In this document: positions 43,862 to 55,922 of the stretch, in pieces
Numbering within the stretch: the stretch's first letter is position 1
Layout of the letters: each line of letters begins with the position of its first letter
DNA from: Bacteroidales bacterium
Lineage (GTDB): Bacteria > Bacteroidota > Bacteroidia > Bacteroidales > Muribaculaceae
Assembly: GCA_910575615.1 (NCBI GenBank)
Contig: CAJTEX010000006.1
Location: 1-64,000, forward strand
DNA length: 64,000 nucleotides
Direction: 5' to 3'
Notes under the pieces: model-generated
The model's input: only the letters and a program-made list of their open reading frames with translations
Databases searched by the model: none
Told to the model about the DNA's origin: nothing
Made by a program: the position numbers and the translations under genes

Positions 43862-44481
43862 GACATGTGACCGCCCAGGGTATACCTTACGAGGCCTGGA
43901 AGGACAACGAATACATCGAGAAGCTCGTCACCGAGCTTCAGGAGTCGGGAACCAACGTGCTTGTCGGTTCGCTCGACAAACTTATCAACTGGGGGCGTTC
44001 AAACTCGCTCTGGCCGCTCACCTTCGCCACCAGTTGCTGCGGCATCGAATTCGTGTCGCTTGGAGCCGCCCGTTTTGACATGGCGCGATTCGGCTGGGAA
44101 GTTGCCCGTGCCTCGCCCCGCCAGGCCGACTTCATGATGGTGGCCGGTACCATCGTACACCGCATGGTGCCTGTGTTCCGCCGCCTCTATGACCAGCTCG
44201 CTGAGCCCAAATACGTCATAGCCTGCGGCTCGTGTGCCATCTCTGGCGGTCCGTTCCGCAAAAGCTACCATGTCGCCAAGGGCATCGAGGACATCGTGCC
44301 TGTCGACGTGTTCTGTCCCGGATGCCCCCCGCGCCCGGAGGCAATGATTTACTCGATCATGCAGCTCTCGCGCAAAATCAAGGTGGAACGCTTCTTCGGA
44401 GGCAAGAACCGCCAGGAGAGCCAGAAGGAATTTCTCGCCGCCCACCCCATCGAGGATGTCGCCGCGGCCAACATTGACTGA
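43852..44481 (+). CDS. nuoB: NADH-quinone oxidoreductase subunit B
   Basis: 209 residues. It carries the terminal iron-sulfur cluster N2 that passes electrons to quinone. The ligands are visible as Cys62, Cys63, Cys128 and Cys158 (TSCCGIEF, CGSCAISGG, CPGCPPRPE). The start at 43852 has AGGAG about 8 bases upstream; the second ATG at 43858 would give an ATGA overlap with nuoA but a worse ribosome-binding site spacing. The C-terminal 40 residues are longer than in many NuoB proteins. Confidence 0.96.
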   Translation: MEMRHVTAQGIPYEAWKDNEYIEKLVTELQESGTNVLVGSLDKLINWGRSNSLWPLTFATSCCGIEFVSLGAARFDMARFGWEVARASPRQADFMMVAGTIVHRMVPVFRRLYDQLAEPKYVIACGSCAISGGPFRKSYHVAKGIEDIVPVDVFCPGCPPRPEAMIYSIMQLSRKIKVERFFGGKNRQESQKEFLAAHPIEDVAAANID

Positions 44482-44501
44482 TAAACCATCATACGACATA
44501 C

Positions 44502-46124
44502 ATGGCTAACTTGCAGGAAAAAGTCTCGCGTCTCTTCCCCGAAGCTACCTTCGAGGAGGGCGAGATTTTGCTGGTGAACATCCCCGACGCAAAGCTTCAC
44601 GACCTTGTGAAGTCGCTCCGTGACGACTGCGGTTTCGACTATCTCGTGACCATCGTCGGTATGGACTGGGTGTCCTCCCTGGGATGTGTATATTATCTGA
44701 CTTCGTCGCTCTCAAAGGAGTTTGTCTCGGTAAAGGTGCAGACCACCGACCGCGACAATCCGATGATTCATTCCATTGCCGACCTTTACCGCATCGCCGG
44801 CATATATGAGCGCGAAGTCTATGACTTCTACGGGATTATCTTTATAAACAATCCCGATATGCGTCGCCTTTTCCTCAACATTGACTGGGTGGGTTACCCC
44901 CTCCGCAAGGATTACGACGCCAATCCTGAAATCAACCCCGTCTCGATTGAGAACGAACGCCAGACCGACCACACCGACTCTTGGGTGGAGCAGCCCGACG
45001 GCTCGATCAAGCATGAGCGCCCGAGGGTCTTCAAAGAGGATGACTTCGTGGTGAACATCGGCCCGCAGCATCCCGCCACTCACGGTGTGTTGCGTTTCCG
45101 CACCGCCGTCGATGGTGAGACCATCCAGAAAATCGATGTCTATATGGGCTATATCCATCGCGGAGTCGAGAAACTCTGTGAGGATCTGGGCTATATGCAG
45201 ACCCTCCATTTTATGGACCGTCTCGACTATTTCTCGGCCCACAATTACCACCACGGACTTTGCCTGGCGATTGAGAAAGCTGCCGGAATCGAGGTTCCGC
45301 GCCGCGCGCAGGTTATCCGCGTCATGATGGACGAGTTGTCGCGTATCGCCTCCCACTGCCTCTTCATCGGCACATTCTGCATGGACCTCGGCGCTACGAC
45401 GATGCTGTTCTACACATTGCGTGTGCGCGAGCAGGTGCTTGACATTATGGAGAAGACCTGCGGGGCGCGTATGACCTTCAACTACGACTGCCTCGGCGGC
45501 GTGATGGCCGACCTTCACCCCGATTTCGTCAAGGATGTCAAAGCCCTCCTCGAGGTGCTTCCCAAAAATGTCGCCGAATACAACAAGCTCTTCACCGGAA
45601 ACGTCATTGCCCACAACCGTCTCAAGAATGTCGGTGTCCTCTCCAACGAGGATGCCCGCTCCTGGGCCATCACCGGCCCGTCAGGCCGAGCATCAGGTTG
45701 GGCTTGTGATGTCCGCAAGACTCATCCATACAGCGTTTATTCCGAAATCAAGTTCGACCAGGTGGTGCGCACCGAGGGTGACTCCCTCGCCCGTTTCCAG
45801 AACCGTGTCGACGAGATTCTCCAGTCGAAGGGCATCCTCGAGCAGCTTCTCGAGATGCTTCCCGAAGGGGAATACTGCGCAAAAGTGCCCAAGGTGATCA
45901 AGCTTCCCGTCGGCCACTGGTTCCAGGTGGTTGAGGGATGTCGCGGCCTCTTCGGCGTGTACATCGAGAGTGACGGCTCGGCGAAGCCTTATCGCCTGAA
46001 ACTTGTCACTCCGGGTCTGCCCGCAGCCGCTGTGGTGGACCACATCACACGCGGACAGAAGATTGCCGACCTCATCACAATCGGAGGGTCGATGGATTAC
46101 ATCGTGCCCGACATGGACCGTTGA
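44502..46124 (+). CDS. nuoCD: NADH-quinone oxidoreductase, fused subunits C and D
   Basis: 540 residues. Residues 1-160 are NuoC-like (YEREVYDFYGIIFINNPDMRRLF). Residues from about 188 are NuoD-like (VNIGPQHPATHGVLRF, GYIHRGVEKLCE, and the C-terminal GGSMDYIVPDMDR). Together they form the quinone-reducing module with NuoB. The His and Tyr that line the quinone pocket (NIGPQHPATHG) are present. The fusion is known from several Bacteroidetes and enteric bacteria. Confidence 0.96.
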   Translation: MANLQEKVSRLFPEATFEEGEILLVNIPDAKLHDLVKSLRDDCGFDYLVTIVGMDWVSSLGCVYYLTSSLSKEFVSVKVQTTDRDNPMIHSIADLYRIAGIYEREVYDFYGIIFINNPDMRRLFLNIDWVGYPLRKDYDANPEINPVSIENERQTDHTDSWVEQPDGSIKHERPRVFKEDDFVVNIGPQHPATHGVLRFRTAVDGETIQKIDVYMGYIHRGVEKLCEDLGYMQTLHFMDRLDYFSAHNYHHGLCLAIEKAAGIEVPRRAQVIRVMMDELSRIASHCLFIGTFCMDLGATTMLFYTLRVREQVLDIMEKTCGARMTFNYDCLGGVMADLHPDFVKDVKALLEVLPKNVAEYNKLFTGNVIAHNRLKNVGVLSNEDARSWAITGPSGRASGWACDVRKTHPYSVYSEIKFDQVVRTEGDSLARFQNRVDEILQSKGILEQLLEMLPEGEYCAKVPKVIKLPVGHWFQVVEGCRGLFGVYIESDGSAKPYRLKLVTPGLPAAAVVDHITRGQKIADLITIGGSMDYIVPDMDR

Positions 46125-46189
46125 TCCAGACGACAGGAGAACCAACTTAGAAACCAAACAACCCCTGATATACAATCACGTTACTTGTC

Positions 46190-47296
46190 ATGAGTAATTA
46201 CACAATAGATAATTTCAGCAGCCTCGCGACCTGGTTCGACACGATGCTCAACGATTTCATGCCATCCTGGCTCGCGACCACCGTGGAGTGTGTGCTGGTC
46301 GGTGTCGGTCTGCTGCTGGTCTACTCTGTGCTGGCGCTCTTCTACATCCTCTACGAGCGTAAGATCTGTGCCTACTTCCAGTGTCGTCTCGGCCCCAACC
46401 GTGTCGGCCCCTGGGGGCTTCTCCAGAGTATCGCCGATATGTTCAAGATTCTCATCAAGGAGCTTATCGCCCTGAACCATATCGACAAGTTCCTTTTCGC
46501 CCTGGCTCCATACCTGGTGATTATCGCGTCAGTGCTCTGCTTCGCGGTGCTTCCCTGGGGCAACGGCTTGCAGATCATCGACTTCAACATCGGTATCTTC
46601 TTCCTGCTTGCCTGCTCCTCGATTGGTGTCCTGGGAATCCTGCTCGCAGGTTGGTCGTCAAACAACAAGTTCACCCTCATCGGTGCGCTACGTTCGGGTG
46701 CTCAGATGGTCAGCTATGAGCTTTCTGTCGGCCTCTCGATTCTCACGATGGTGGTTTTCGCAGGCACGATGGATGTGGCCAAGATTGTGGAGGCCCAGGC
46801 CGACCACTGGTTTATCTTCTCGGCCCATATTCCCGCCATCATCGCTTTCGTGATTTACATGATTGCGGGTACCGCCGAGACCAACCGTGGCCCCTTCGAC
46901 CTTCCTGAGGCCGAGAGCGAGCTTACTGCGGGATACCACACGGAGTATTCCGGTATCCATTTCGGATTCTTCTATCTTGCCGAATATCTCAACCTTTTCA
47001 TCGTCTCAGGTGTTGCTACATTGCTGTTCTTCGGAGGCTGGATGCCTTTCCGCGTCGCCGGCTGGGATGGCTTCAATGAGATCATGGGCTACATTCCCTC
47101 GGTGGTGTGGTTCCTCGGCAAGGCTTTCGTCATCTCTTTCATCATCATCTGGTTCAAGTGGACATACCCCCGTCTCCGTATCGACCAGCTGCTGACACTG
47201 GAGTGGAAATACCTCCTGCCCATCAACCTGGTAAACCTCGCCCTGATGGTCTGGATTGTGGTTGAAGGCTTCTATTTCGGCCAGCTCCCCCAGTAA
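46190..47296 (+). CDS. nuoH: NADH-quinone oxidoreductase subunit H
   Basis: 368 residues with about eight membrane helices. NuoH joins the quinone-reducing arm to the membrane arm. Motifs are [22 protein letters not shown] and [30 protein letters not shown], the latter with conserved acidic residues for proton coupling. It is followed 48 bases later by atpD rather than by nuoI, which is unusual. Confidence 0.96.
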   Translation: MSNYTIDNFSSLATWFDTMLNDFMPSWLATTVECVLVGVGLLLVYSVLALFYILYERKICAYFQCRLGPNRVGPWGLLQSIADMFKILIKELIALNHIDKFLFALAPYLVIIASVLCFAVLPWGNGLQIIDFNIGIFFLLACSSIGVLGILLAGWSSNNKFTLIGALRSGAQMVSYELSVGLSILTMVVFAGTMDVAKIVEAQADHWFIFSAHIPAIIAFVIYMIAGTAETNRGPFDLPEAESELTAGYHTEYSGIHFGFFYLAEYLNLFIVSGVATLLFFGGWMPFRVAGWDGFNEIMGYIPSVVWFLGKAFVISFIIIWFKWTYPRLRIDQLLTLEWKYLLPINLVNLALMVWIVVEGFYFGQLPQ

Positions 47297-48847
<1,551 letters not shown>

Positions 48848-48865
48848 CCATGTAGCAACCCTCCC

Positions 48866-48884
48866 GGGCGCGGCGCTCCCGCGC
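48866..48884 (+). other. GC-rich hairpin between atpD and atpC
   Basis: GGCGCGG (48866-48872) pairs perfectly with CCGCGCC (48878-48884) across a 5-base loop. No T-run follows, so it is not a classic terminator. It may set the ratio of atpD to the downstream genes by slowing 3' decay (inference). Confidence 0.6.
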
Positions 48885-48915
48885 CACGGGGTCAATATCT
48901 ATCGACAACTCAATT

Positions 48916-49149
48916 ATGGTTCTCAAGATAATTTCAGCCGAAAAAGTGCTTTTCGAGGGAGAGGCCTCCTCGGTCACCCTTCCCGGCGAGATGGGGCAGT
49001 TCACAGTGCTGCCGCGTCACGCGTCGCTGGTGTCGACCCTCGTCAAAGGTAAGATCAAGTATGCCGAAGGCTCGGGACACCATGAGATAGAAGTCGAAGG
49101 CGGAATTGTCGATGTCGACAACGATGTCGTTTCCGTTTGCATTTACTGA
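48916..49149 (+). CDS. atpC: ATP synthase F1 subunit epsilon, short form
   Basis: 77 residues. It contains only the N-terminal beta sandwich (VLFEGEASSVTLPGEMGQFTVLPRHASLVSTL). The C-terminal helical hairpin that inhibits ATP hydrolysis in E. coli is absent. Short epsilon subunits are common in this phylum. It ends 33 bases before atpB. Confidence 0.92.
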   Translation: MVLKIISAEKVLFEGEASSVTLPGEMGQFTVLPRHASLVSTLVKGKIKYAEGSGHHEIEVEGGIVDVDNDVVSVCIY

Positions 49150-49181
49150 CCGTTCAACAAGACAATCACCAGGCTTCCAAA

Positions 49182-50378
49182 ATGAAGAAGTTGCTTTTTA
49201 TACTGGTTCTGATGACAAGCTGGGCCGTCTCGGCCGCCCAGGAGAATGTCGCGCAGGACACCGCTTCGGTGGCGTCGGCCTGTCATGCCTCCTCCGTAGG
49301 CGGGGACAGGCTTGAAGAGGCCCTTGACAGGGCCGCCGAAGAGACCGACGAGCATAAGTTCGACATCAAGGAAACCATCTTCGAGCATCTCGGGGACGGT
49401 TACGGTTGGGAAGTGCCTTTCAACCACCACAAGCGTATCCCCCTCCCTGTGATAGTGTGGGGCAAGGACGGCCTCCATGTCTTCTCTTCATCGCGCGTGA
49501 CCCACGGCGACGAGTATGTTGATGGAGACGCTACTTTCAAAATCGCCACCGAAGGTGATTACAAAGGCAAAATCGTTGAGATAATCGATGGCAAGGAATA
49601 CAAGCCCTGGGATTTCTCGATTACAAAGAATGTCTGCGCCATCTTCATCGCCTGCATCGTGGTGCTGCTGTTACTCATACAGCTTGCACGCTGGCACAAG
49701 AAGAATCCCTTCAAGGCTCCCCGCAAAATGACCGGGGCCATAGAGGCCATCGTTGAGTTCATATACGCCGGTGTGATCAAGCCGACACTGAAAGAGAAGT
49801 CTGCCAAGTTCGCGCCTTACCTGCTTACGGCGTTCTTCTTCATCTTCTTTATGAACCTACTGGGACTCATCGTTGTCTTCCCCGGAGGTGCCAATGTGAC
49901 AGGCAATATCGCCGTGACTATGGTGCTTGCCATCATGACCTTTGTGATGACCAATGTGTTCGGCACCAAGGTCTACTGGAAGGAAATCTTCTGGCCTGAC
50001 GTTCCCATCTGGCTCAAGTGTCCGCTCCCCATCATGCAGCTCATAGAGGTGTTTGGCATCTTCACCAAGCCTGCGGCCCTTACAGTCCGTCTGTTCGCCA
50101 ACATGATGGGTGGCCATATGATTGTGTTGATTCTGACGTTGTTGATTTTCATCTTCGCCGGAGCCGGTGTGGCCATTGCGTCTGGCACCGCCGCGATTTC
50201 AGTGGCCTTCTCAGTCTTCATGCTTTTGATTGATGTGCTGGTGAGCTTCATCCAGGCATATGTCTTCACGATGCTCTCCACCATCTTCATCTCCCTTGCC
50301 CAGGCAGAGCATGAGGAGCATGGCGCTCACGGGGATGCCCATAGTGCAGCCGCGCATGCGTCGGAAACTTCAAAATGA
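49182..50378 (+). CDS. atpB: ATP synthase F0 subunit a, with N-terminal extracytoplasmic extension
   Basis: 398 residues. The open frame starts at 49137, but the ATG at 49182 gives a signal-peptide-like start (MKKLLFILVLMTSWAVSAAQ). About 130 soluble residues follow before the first membrane helix near residue 150. The essential Arg303 in AALTVRLFANMMGGH forms the proton path with the c subunit. The C-terminus is His/Glu/Ala-rich. Subunits a with such an N-terminal part are known in Bacteroidetes. Confidence 0.95.
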   Translation: MKKLLFILVLMTSWAVSAAQENVAQDTASVASACHASSVGGDRLEEALDRAAEETDEHKFDIKETIFEHLGDGYGWEVPFNHHKRIPLPVIVWGKDGLHVFSSSRVTHGDEYVDGDATFKIATEGDYKGKIVEIIDGKEYKPWDFSITKNVCAIFIACIVVLLLLIQLARWHKKNPFKAPRKMTGAIEAIVEFIYAGVIKPTLKEKSAKFAPYLLTAFFFIFFMNLLGLIVVFPGGANVTGNIAVTMVLAIMTFVMTNVFGTKVYWKEIFWPDVPIWLKCPLPIMQLIEVFGIFTKPAALTVRLFANMMGGHMIVLILTLLIFIFAGAGVAIASGTAAISVAFSVFMLLIDVLVSFIQAYVFTMLSTIFISLAQAEHEEHGAHGDAHSAAAHASETSK

Positions 50379-50423
50379 AATTAAAACAAAAGTTATAAAC
50401 CCCCAAAACAAAAACTCTTCGTT

Positions 50424-50669
50424 ATGTTAGCAATGATTTTAGCAGCAGTCGAGGCTCTTCTTGGCCTTGGTGCATCCGTAGCCGCCGGTATCGCCGCAAT
50501 CGCTGCCGGTATCGGTATCGGTAAGATTGGTGCTTCCGCCATGGAGGCCATCGCCCGCCAGCCTGAAGCTGCCGGCGACATCCGCTCGAACATGATTGTG
50601 ATTGCCGCTCTTATCGAAGGTGTGGCTCTGTTTGCGGTCATCGTCTGCATCCTCGCCCTGTTCGTATAA
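50424..50669 (+). CDS. atpE: ATP synthase F0 subunit c
   Basis: 81 residues forming two membrane helices with the polar loop ARQPEA. The ion-binding Glu65 lies in AALIEGVALFA. The surrounding residues do not show the Ser/Thr-rich pattern of sodium-binding c subunits, so a proton-driven ring is likely. A 124-base gap with a strong hairpin follows, the largest gap within the atp genes. Confidence 0.96.
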   Translation: MLAMILAAVEALLGLGASVAAGIAAIAAGIGIGKIGASAMEAIARQPEAAGDIRSNMIVIAALIEGVALFAVIVCILALFV

Positions 50670-50679
50670 ACCTTGCTGA

Positions 50680-50710
50680 CCGGGGAGGCATCCTCGCGGT
50701 GTCTTCCCGG
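50680..50710 (+). promoter_or_regulatory. Intercistronic hairpin after atpE
   Basis: The arms 50680-50691 and 50699-50710 pair over 12 positions, including three G-U pairs, with a 7-base loop. There is no T-run. It begins 11 bases after the atpE stop. A stable structure at this place could protect the atpE message and help supply the excess of c subunits needed for the ring (inference). Confidence 0.65.
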
Positions 50711-50793
50711 CCAAAGCTTGATTATTGTCGGGGGCCGTCCGGCTCCCGATGCAAAACAAATGCTTAACCCTTAACAATGAGGTTGTTTTAACT

Positions 50794-51291
50794 ATGGAAC
50801 TTTTCAAAGTTGATTTTGGCTTGACCATCTGGATGTTTGTGGCTTTCGCCATCCTGTTTTTCATCCTGTGGAAATTCGCCTGGCCTGCCATCATGAAGGG
50901 CATTGACGGGCGTGCCGACCTTATAGACAAGGGTGTTGAGTATGCTCAGAACGCCAAGGAACAGCTTGACAACGCCCAGCTTGAGGCTGACCGCCAGATT
51001 CAGGAGGCCCGCCGCAAGGAGGCTGACATCATCGCCGAAGCCAACCGTATGAAATCACAAATCATAGAGGACGCCCGCGAGGAAGCCAAGAAGGAGGCAC
51101 AGAAAGAGAAGGATGCCGCCAAGCTTTCAATCGAGCAGAGCCGCCGGGAGGCTGAGCAGAACCTGCGCGACGAGGTCAGCCGCGTCGCCCTGGAGATTGC
51201 CGGCAAGGTCACCCGCGGACAGCTTTCAGACGATGCTGCCCAGAAAAAGCTGGTCAACAGCTACCTTGATGAAATTGAAAGTCAGAACTGA
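50794..51291 (+). CDS. atpF: ATP synthase F0 subunit b
   Basis: 165 residues. The frame opens at 50725, but the ATG at 50794 (MELFKVDFGLTIW) is the family start. One membrane helix (about 8-28) is followed by a long charged coiled coil (KEADIIAEANRMKSQIIEDA), the peripheral stalk of the enzyme. It lies 33 bases before atpH. Confidence 0.94.
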   Translation: MELFKVDFGLTIWMFVAFAILFFILWKFAWPAIMKGIDGRADLIDKGVEYAQNAKEQLDNAQLEADRQIQEARRKEADIIAEANRMKSQIIEDAREEAKKEAQKEKDAAKLSIEQSRREAEQNLRDEVSRVALEIAGKVTRGQLSDDAAQKKLVNSYLDEIESQN

Positions 51292-51324
51292 CAACTGAGG
51301 ACCCCATTGTAATCCAATATCGCA

Positions 51325-51891
51325 ATGAACGAAGGTTTGATTCCCAAACGCTACGCAAAGGCCCTTTACAAGTTTGCTTGTGAGAAAGGGGTCGACCAGG
51401 GACTTTACCGTCTCATGGGCAACCTCGGTAGGAGTTTTGCCGACAATCCTGCCCTGGATTCGACTGTCGCAAACCCTTTCGTGGGTGACGATGACAAAAT
51501 CGCCCTGCTTAAGACCGCAGCCACCGGAGCGGCCGACACCACCGACAAGAAAGCCGGCGATGTCTATGCCGACTTCCTCAAGCTGCTCCGTGAGAACAAG
51601 CGCCTGCCTATGGCCGGAGCCATCTCCCGCGCCTATTGCGACATCTACCGCAAGGAGAACAGAATCTATCGGGTGGCGGTTGTCTCGGCCAAGCCGCTCG
51701 ACACTCCCGAGCAGCACCGGTTGTTGAAGCTAATCGAGGGACACCTCGATGGCGGGAAGATGGAACACTCTTTCTCGACCGACCCGGAGCTGATCGGCGG
51801 TTTCACGGTCGACATTGACAACGAGCGTCTCGACGCCTCGGTAAAGAACGAACTTAAACAATTGCGATTGAAGCTTTTGAAGCAGGCTTGA
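51325..51891 (+). CDS. atpH: ATP synthase F1 subunit delta
   Basis: 188 residues. It links the peripheral stalk to the top of F1. The helical N-terminal domain ([17 protein letters not shown]) and the C-terminal signature [25 protein letters not shown] are clear. It lies between atpF and atpA, the normal order. Confidence 0.94.
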   Translation: MNEGLIPKRYAKALYKFACEKGVDQGLYRLMGNLGRSFADNPALDSTVANPFVGDDDKIALLKTAATGAADTTDKKAGDVYADFLKLLRENKRLPMAGAISRAYCDIYRKENRIYRVAVVSAKPLDTPEQHRLLKLIEGHLDGGKMEHSFSTDPELIGGFTVDIDNERLDASVKNELKQLRLKLLKQA

Positions 51892-51934
51892 CGCCCGTGA
51901 AAGCTTAGAATGGCTCATAACAACTTTTGGACAA

Positions 51935-53509
<1,575 letters not shown>

Positions 53510-53581
53510 CGCGCGCCTTGCATAGAAAGCTTGACTTACCAACCAACAAGAACCTAATCGGATTCCCGAAAACAACCGTTA

Positions 53582-54454
53582 ATGGCAACATTAAGAGAAC
53601 TCAAAGGCAGAATCGGCTCGGTGGCTTCTTCCGAGAAAATCACCGGCGCCATGAAGATGATTTCGTCGGCGAAAATGCATAAGGCCGAGGGCGCGTTGCG
53701 CCAGCTGCGTCCCTACCGCGACCAGGTGGAGACTATCATCGGCAACCTGCTCGCCTCCGACGCGGCTTTTGATTCGCCGCTGATGACCCCCCGCGACACT
53801 ATCGGTCGCGTGGCAGTGGTTGTGTGGGGTTCCGACGATGGCCTTTGTGGAGCCTACAACATAAACATCTTCAAACAGCTGGTCGCCAGAATCAACGGCT
53901 ACCGCGAGGAGTTTGGCGACGATGTGCGTGTCACGGTCATCCCTGTCGGTGCCAAGATGGCGAAGGCAGCCGCGAAAATTAAAGGTGTCGACATACAGCG
54001 CCCGCAGGGAGTCGATTCAAAGACTACCGAGGTGCGCGACTTCACCTGGATGCTGCGCGACGGTTTCCTCTCCGGCGAGTTTGACCGCGTCGATGTCCTC
54101 TATATGTCATACAAGTCGGTCAGCCGCCAGCGTCTGGAGTCGGCCGAGCTTCTGCCCGTGACCACGGCAGCGTTTGCCGCTGTGGAGGGAGAGGTGTCGG
54201 CCAAGCCCTACATCTTCGAGCCTTCTGCCGACGCCATCTTCAACAAGGTGTTGCCGATGTACCTGCTTGCCGTTGTCCAGGACATCTTCACCGAGAACCG
54301 CGCCAGCGAGCAGGCTGCCCGAGTGATGGCCATGCAAAGCGCCAACGACAACGCCAAGAAGCTCCACGAACAGTTGCAGCTTGAGTTCAACAAACTTCGC
54401 CAGCAGGCTATCACCACCGAATTGCTCGACATTCTCGGCGGCCAGGTGAAGTAA
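53582..54454 (+). CDS. atpG: ATP synthase F1 subunit gamma
   Basis: 290 residues. It is the rotor shaft. The N-terminal helix (MATLRELKGRIGSVASSEKITGAM as LKGRIGSVASSEKITGAMKM) and the C-terminal helix with MQSANDNAKKLHEQLQ and TTELLDILGG are typical. It is the last atp gene and is followed 46 bases later by nuoI. Confidence 0.95.
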   Translation: MATLRELKGRIGSVASSEKITGAMKMISSAKMHKAEGALRQLRPYRDQVETIIGNLLASDAAFDSPLMTPRDTIGRVAVVVWGSDDGLCGAYNINIFKQLVARINGYREEFGDDVRVTVIPVGAKMAKAAAKIKGVDIQRPQGVDSKTTEVRDFTWMLRDGFLSGEFDRVDVLYMSYKSVSRQRLESAELLPVTTAAFAAVEGEVSAKPYIFEPSADAIFNKVLPMYLLAVVQDIFTENRASEQAARVMAMQSANDNAKKLHEQLQLEFNKLRQQAITTELLDILGGQVK

Positions 54455-54500
54455 CCTCCAAGAATAATAACAGACATTATCATATCGCTTAAAAAACAAT

Positions 54501-55346
54501 ATGGGTAGTATTAAAGATTATTTTTCAGGTCTGGGAAAAGGAGTGACCAGCCTTGTCAAAGGTCTGCAAGTGACCGGCAAGGAGTTTGTCACCCCAAAGA
54601 TCACTGAGAAATATCCCGACAACCGCGAGGACATGCACATCGCCCAGCGATTCCGCGCAACCCTCCAGTTCATTTATGACAATGAGGGAAACCACAAGTG
54701 CATCGCTTGCGGGACATGCGAGAGGAACTGTCCTAACGGCACGATCTCCATCGAGACAAAGATGGTAGACACCTGGGACGGAAAGAAGAAGAAAAAACTC
54801 GACCGTTATACCTACGATCTCGGCAGCTGCACCTTCTGTCAGTTGTGTGTGCAGACCTGTCCTACGAACGCGCTCGAGTTCAGCAACGATTTCGAGCAGG
54901 CTGTGTTCACCCGCTCCAAGCTCGTGAAACAGCTCAACTACCTCCCTGAGAAGCCCGAGCCCAAGCCTACACCCGAGCAGATAGCAAAGTTCGAGGCTGA
55001 GAAGCAAGCCAAGCTTGAGGCCGCAAAAGCTGCCGCTGCCAAGAAAGCCGCCGCTGCCGAGGCTCCCGCCACCATCGAGCTTGACGAGAAGGCCAAGAAG
55101 GCCCTTGCTGCCGCCGAGGCCACCGGAGACCCTGAGAAAATCGCCAAGGTGAGAGCAGCCCTCGAAAAGGCCGCAAAGCTCAAGGCCGCTCAGGCGCCGG
55201 CCGCTCCCGCTGCCATCGAGCTTGACGAAAAGGCCAAGAAGGCCCTCGCCGCCGCCGAGGCCACCGGAGACCCTGAGAAAATCGCTAAAGTCAAGGCCGC
55301 CCTTGAAAAGGCTGCAAAACTCAAGGCCGAGAAAGGCAACGCCTGA
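54501..55346 (+). CDS. nuoI: NADH-quinone oxidoreductase subunit I with repeat tail
   Basis: 281 residues. NuoI carries clusters N6a and N6b. Ligands are Cys67, 70, 73, 77 (CIACGTCERNCP) and Cys110, 113, 116, 120 (CTFCQLCVQTCP). The domain ends near residue 146. The rest, about 135 residues, is a Pro-rich linker and an Ala/Lys/Glu-rich tail with two near-identical 47-residue units. Such a tail is absent from ordinary NuoI (about 150-180 residues). The tail should be helical and may bind a partner or the membrane surface. The gene restarts the nuo series after the atp block. Confidence 0.94.
   Translation: MGSIKDYFSGLGKGVTSLVKGLQVTGKEFVTPKITEKYPDNREDMHIAQRFRATLQFIYDNEGNHKCIACGTCERNCPNGTISIETKMVDTWDGKKKKKLDRYTYDLGSCTFCQLCVQTCPTNALEFSNDFEQAVFTRSKLVKQLNYLPEKPEPKPTPEQIAKFEAEKQAKLEAAKAAAAKKAAAAEAPATIELDEKAKKALAAAEATGDPEKIAKVRAALEKAAKLKAAQAPAAPAAIELDEKAKKALAAAEATGDPEKIAKVKAALEKAAKLKAEKGNA
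55062..55343 (+). repeat. Two 141-bp repeats in the nuoI tail
   Basis: Units lie at 55062-55202 and 55203-55343, each 47 codons. Both contain IELDEKAKKALAAAEATGD followed by a PEKIAK segment and an ALEKAAKLKA end. The DNA is nearly identical with a few silent changes, indicating a recent duplication. Confidence 0.92.
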
Positions 55347-55392
55347 CCCTCCACGGGCCCACAAACCAATCAGAAAAAAGTAAAAAAATAAT

Positions 55393-55911
55393 ATGGAATC
55401 AGTAGGAAGTATCATCGTTTATGTGGTAATCGCTCTGACGATTGTCATCTGCTCGGTGCTTGCTGTCACCACGCGCAAGATTCTGCGCGCCGCGACCTAC
55501 CTGCTCTTCACCCTCTTCGCCACTGCCGCCCTTTACTTCAAGCTCGACTACGAGTTCCTGGGCGCTGTGCAGATTGCGGTGTACGCGGGCGGTATCGTGG
55601 TTCTGTTCGTCTTCTCAATTCTCCTGACGAGCCACCCCGGCGACAACAGTGCCAAACTTGCCTCCAGAAAGCGCGCGCTCGGGCTTACCGGGTCGCTGTT
55701 GCTCCTGATTGTCGCAGGTTACTCCCTTGTAAGCCGCTGCGAGCTGTGGTCGGCCCTCCCCCAGGGAGAGAATCCTTCAATGAATGAAATCGGCGAGACC
55801 CTGATGGGTACGGCCCATGGCCAGTATCTCCTCCCATTCGAGGCAATCAGCGTGTTGTTGCTCGCCTGTATAATCGGTGGTGTGGTAGTCGCCCGCAAAA
55901 ACAAAAATTAA
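55393..55911 (+). CDS. nuoJ: NADH-quinone oxidoreductase subunit J
   Basis: 172 residues with about five membrane helices. The conserved region YLLFTLFATAALYFKLDYEF and QIAVYAGGIVVLFVFSILL (third helix with the pi-bulge Gly and Tyr) is clear. It follows nuoI by 46 bases. Confidence 0.94.
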   Translation: MESVGSIIVYVVIALTIVICSVLAVTTRKILRAATYLLFTLFATAALYFKLDYEFLGAVQIAVYAGGIVVLFVFSILLTSHPGDNSAKLASRKRALGLTGSLLLLIVAGYSLVSRCELWSALPQGENPSMNEIGETLMGTAHGQYLLPFEAISVLLLACIIGGVVVARKNKN

Positions 55912-55922
55912 ACCCCGCGAAT

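Noticed and set aside
54953-55343. CRISPR or phage-like repeat in the nuoI tail
   Set aside because: The repeats are in frame, 141 bases long without spacers, and encode a coherent helical peptide, so they are a coding repeat.
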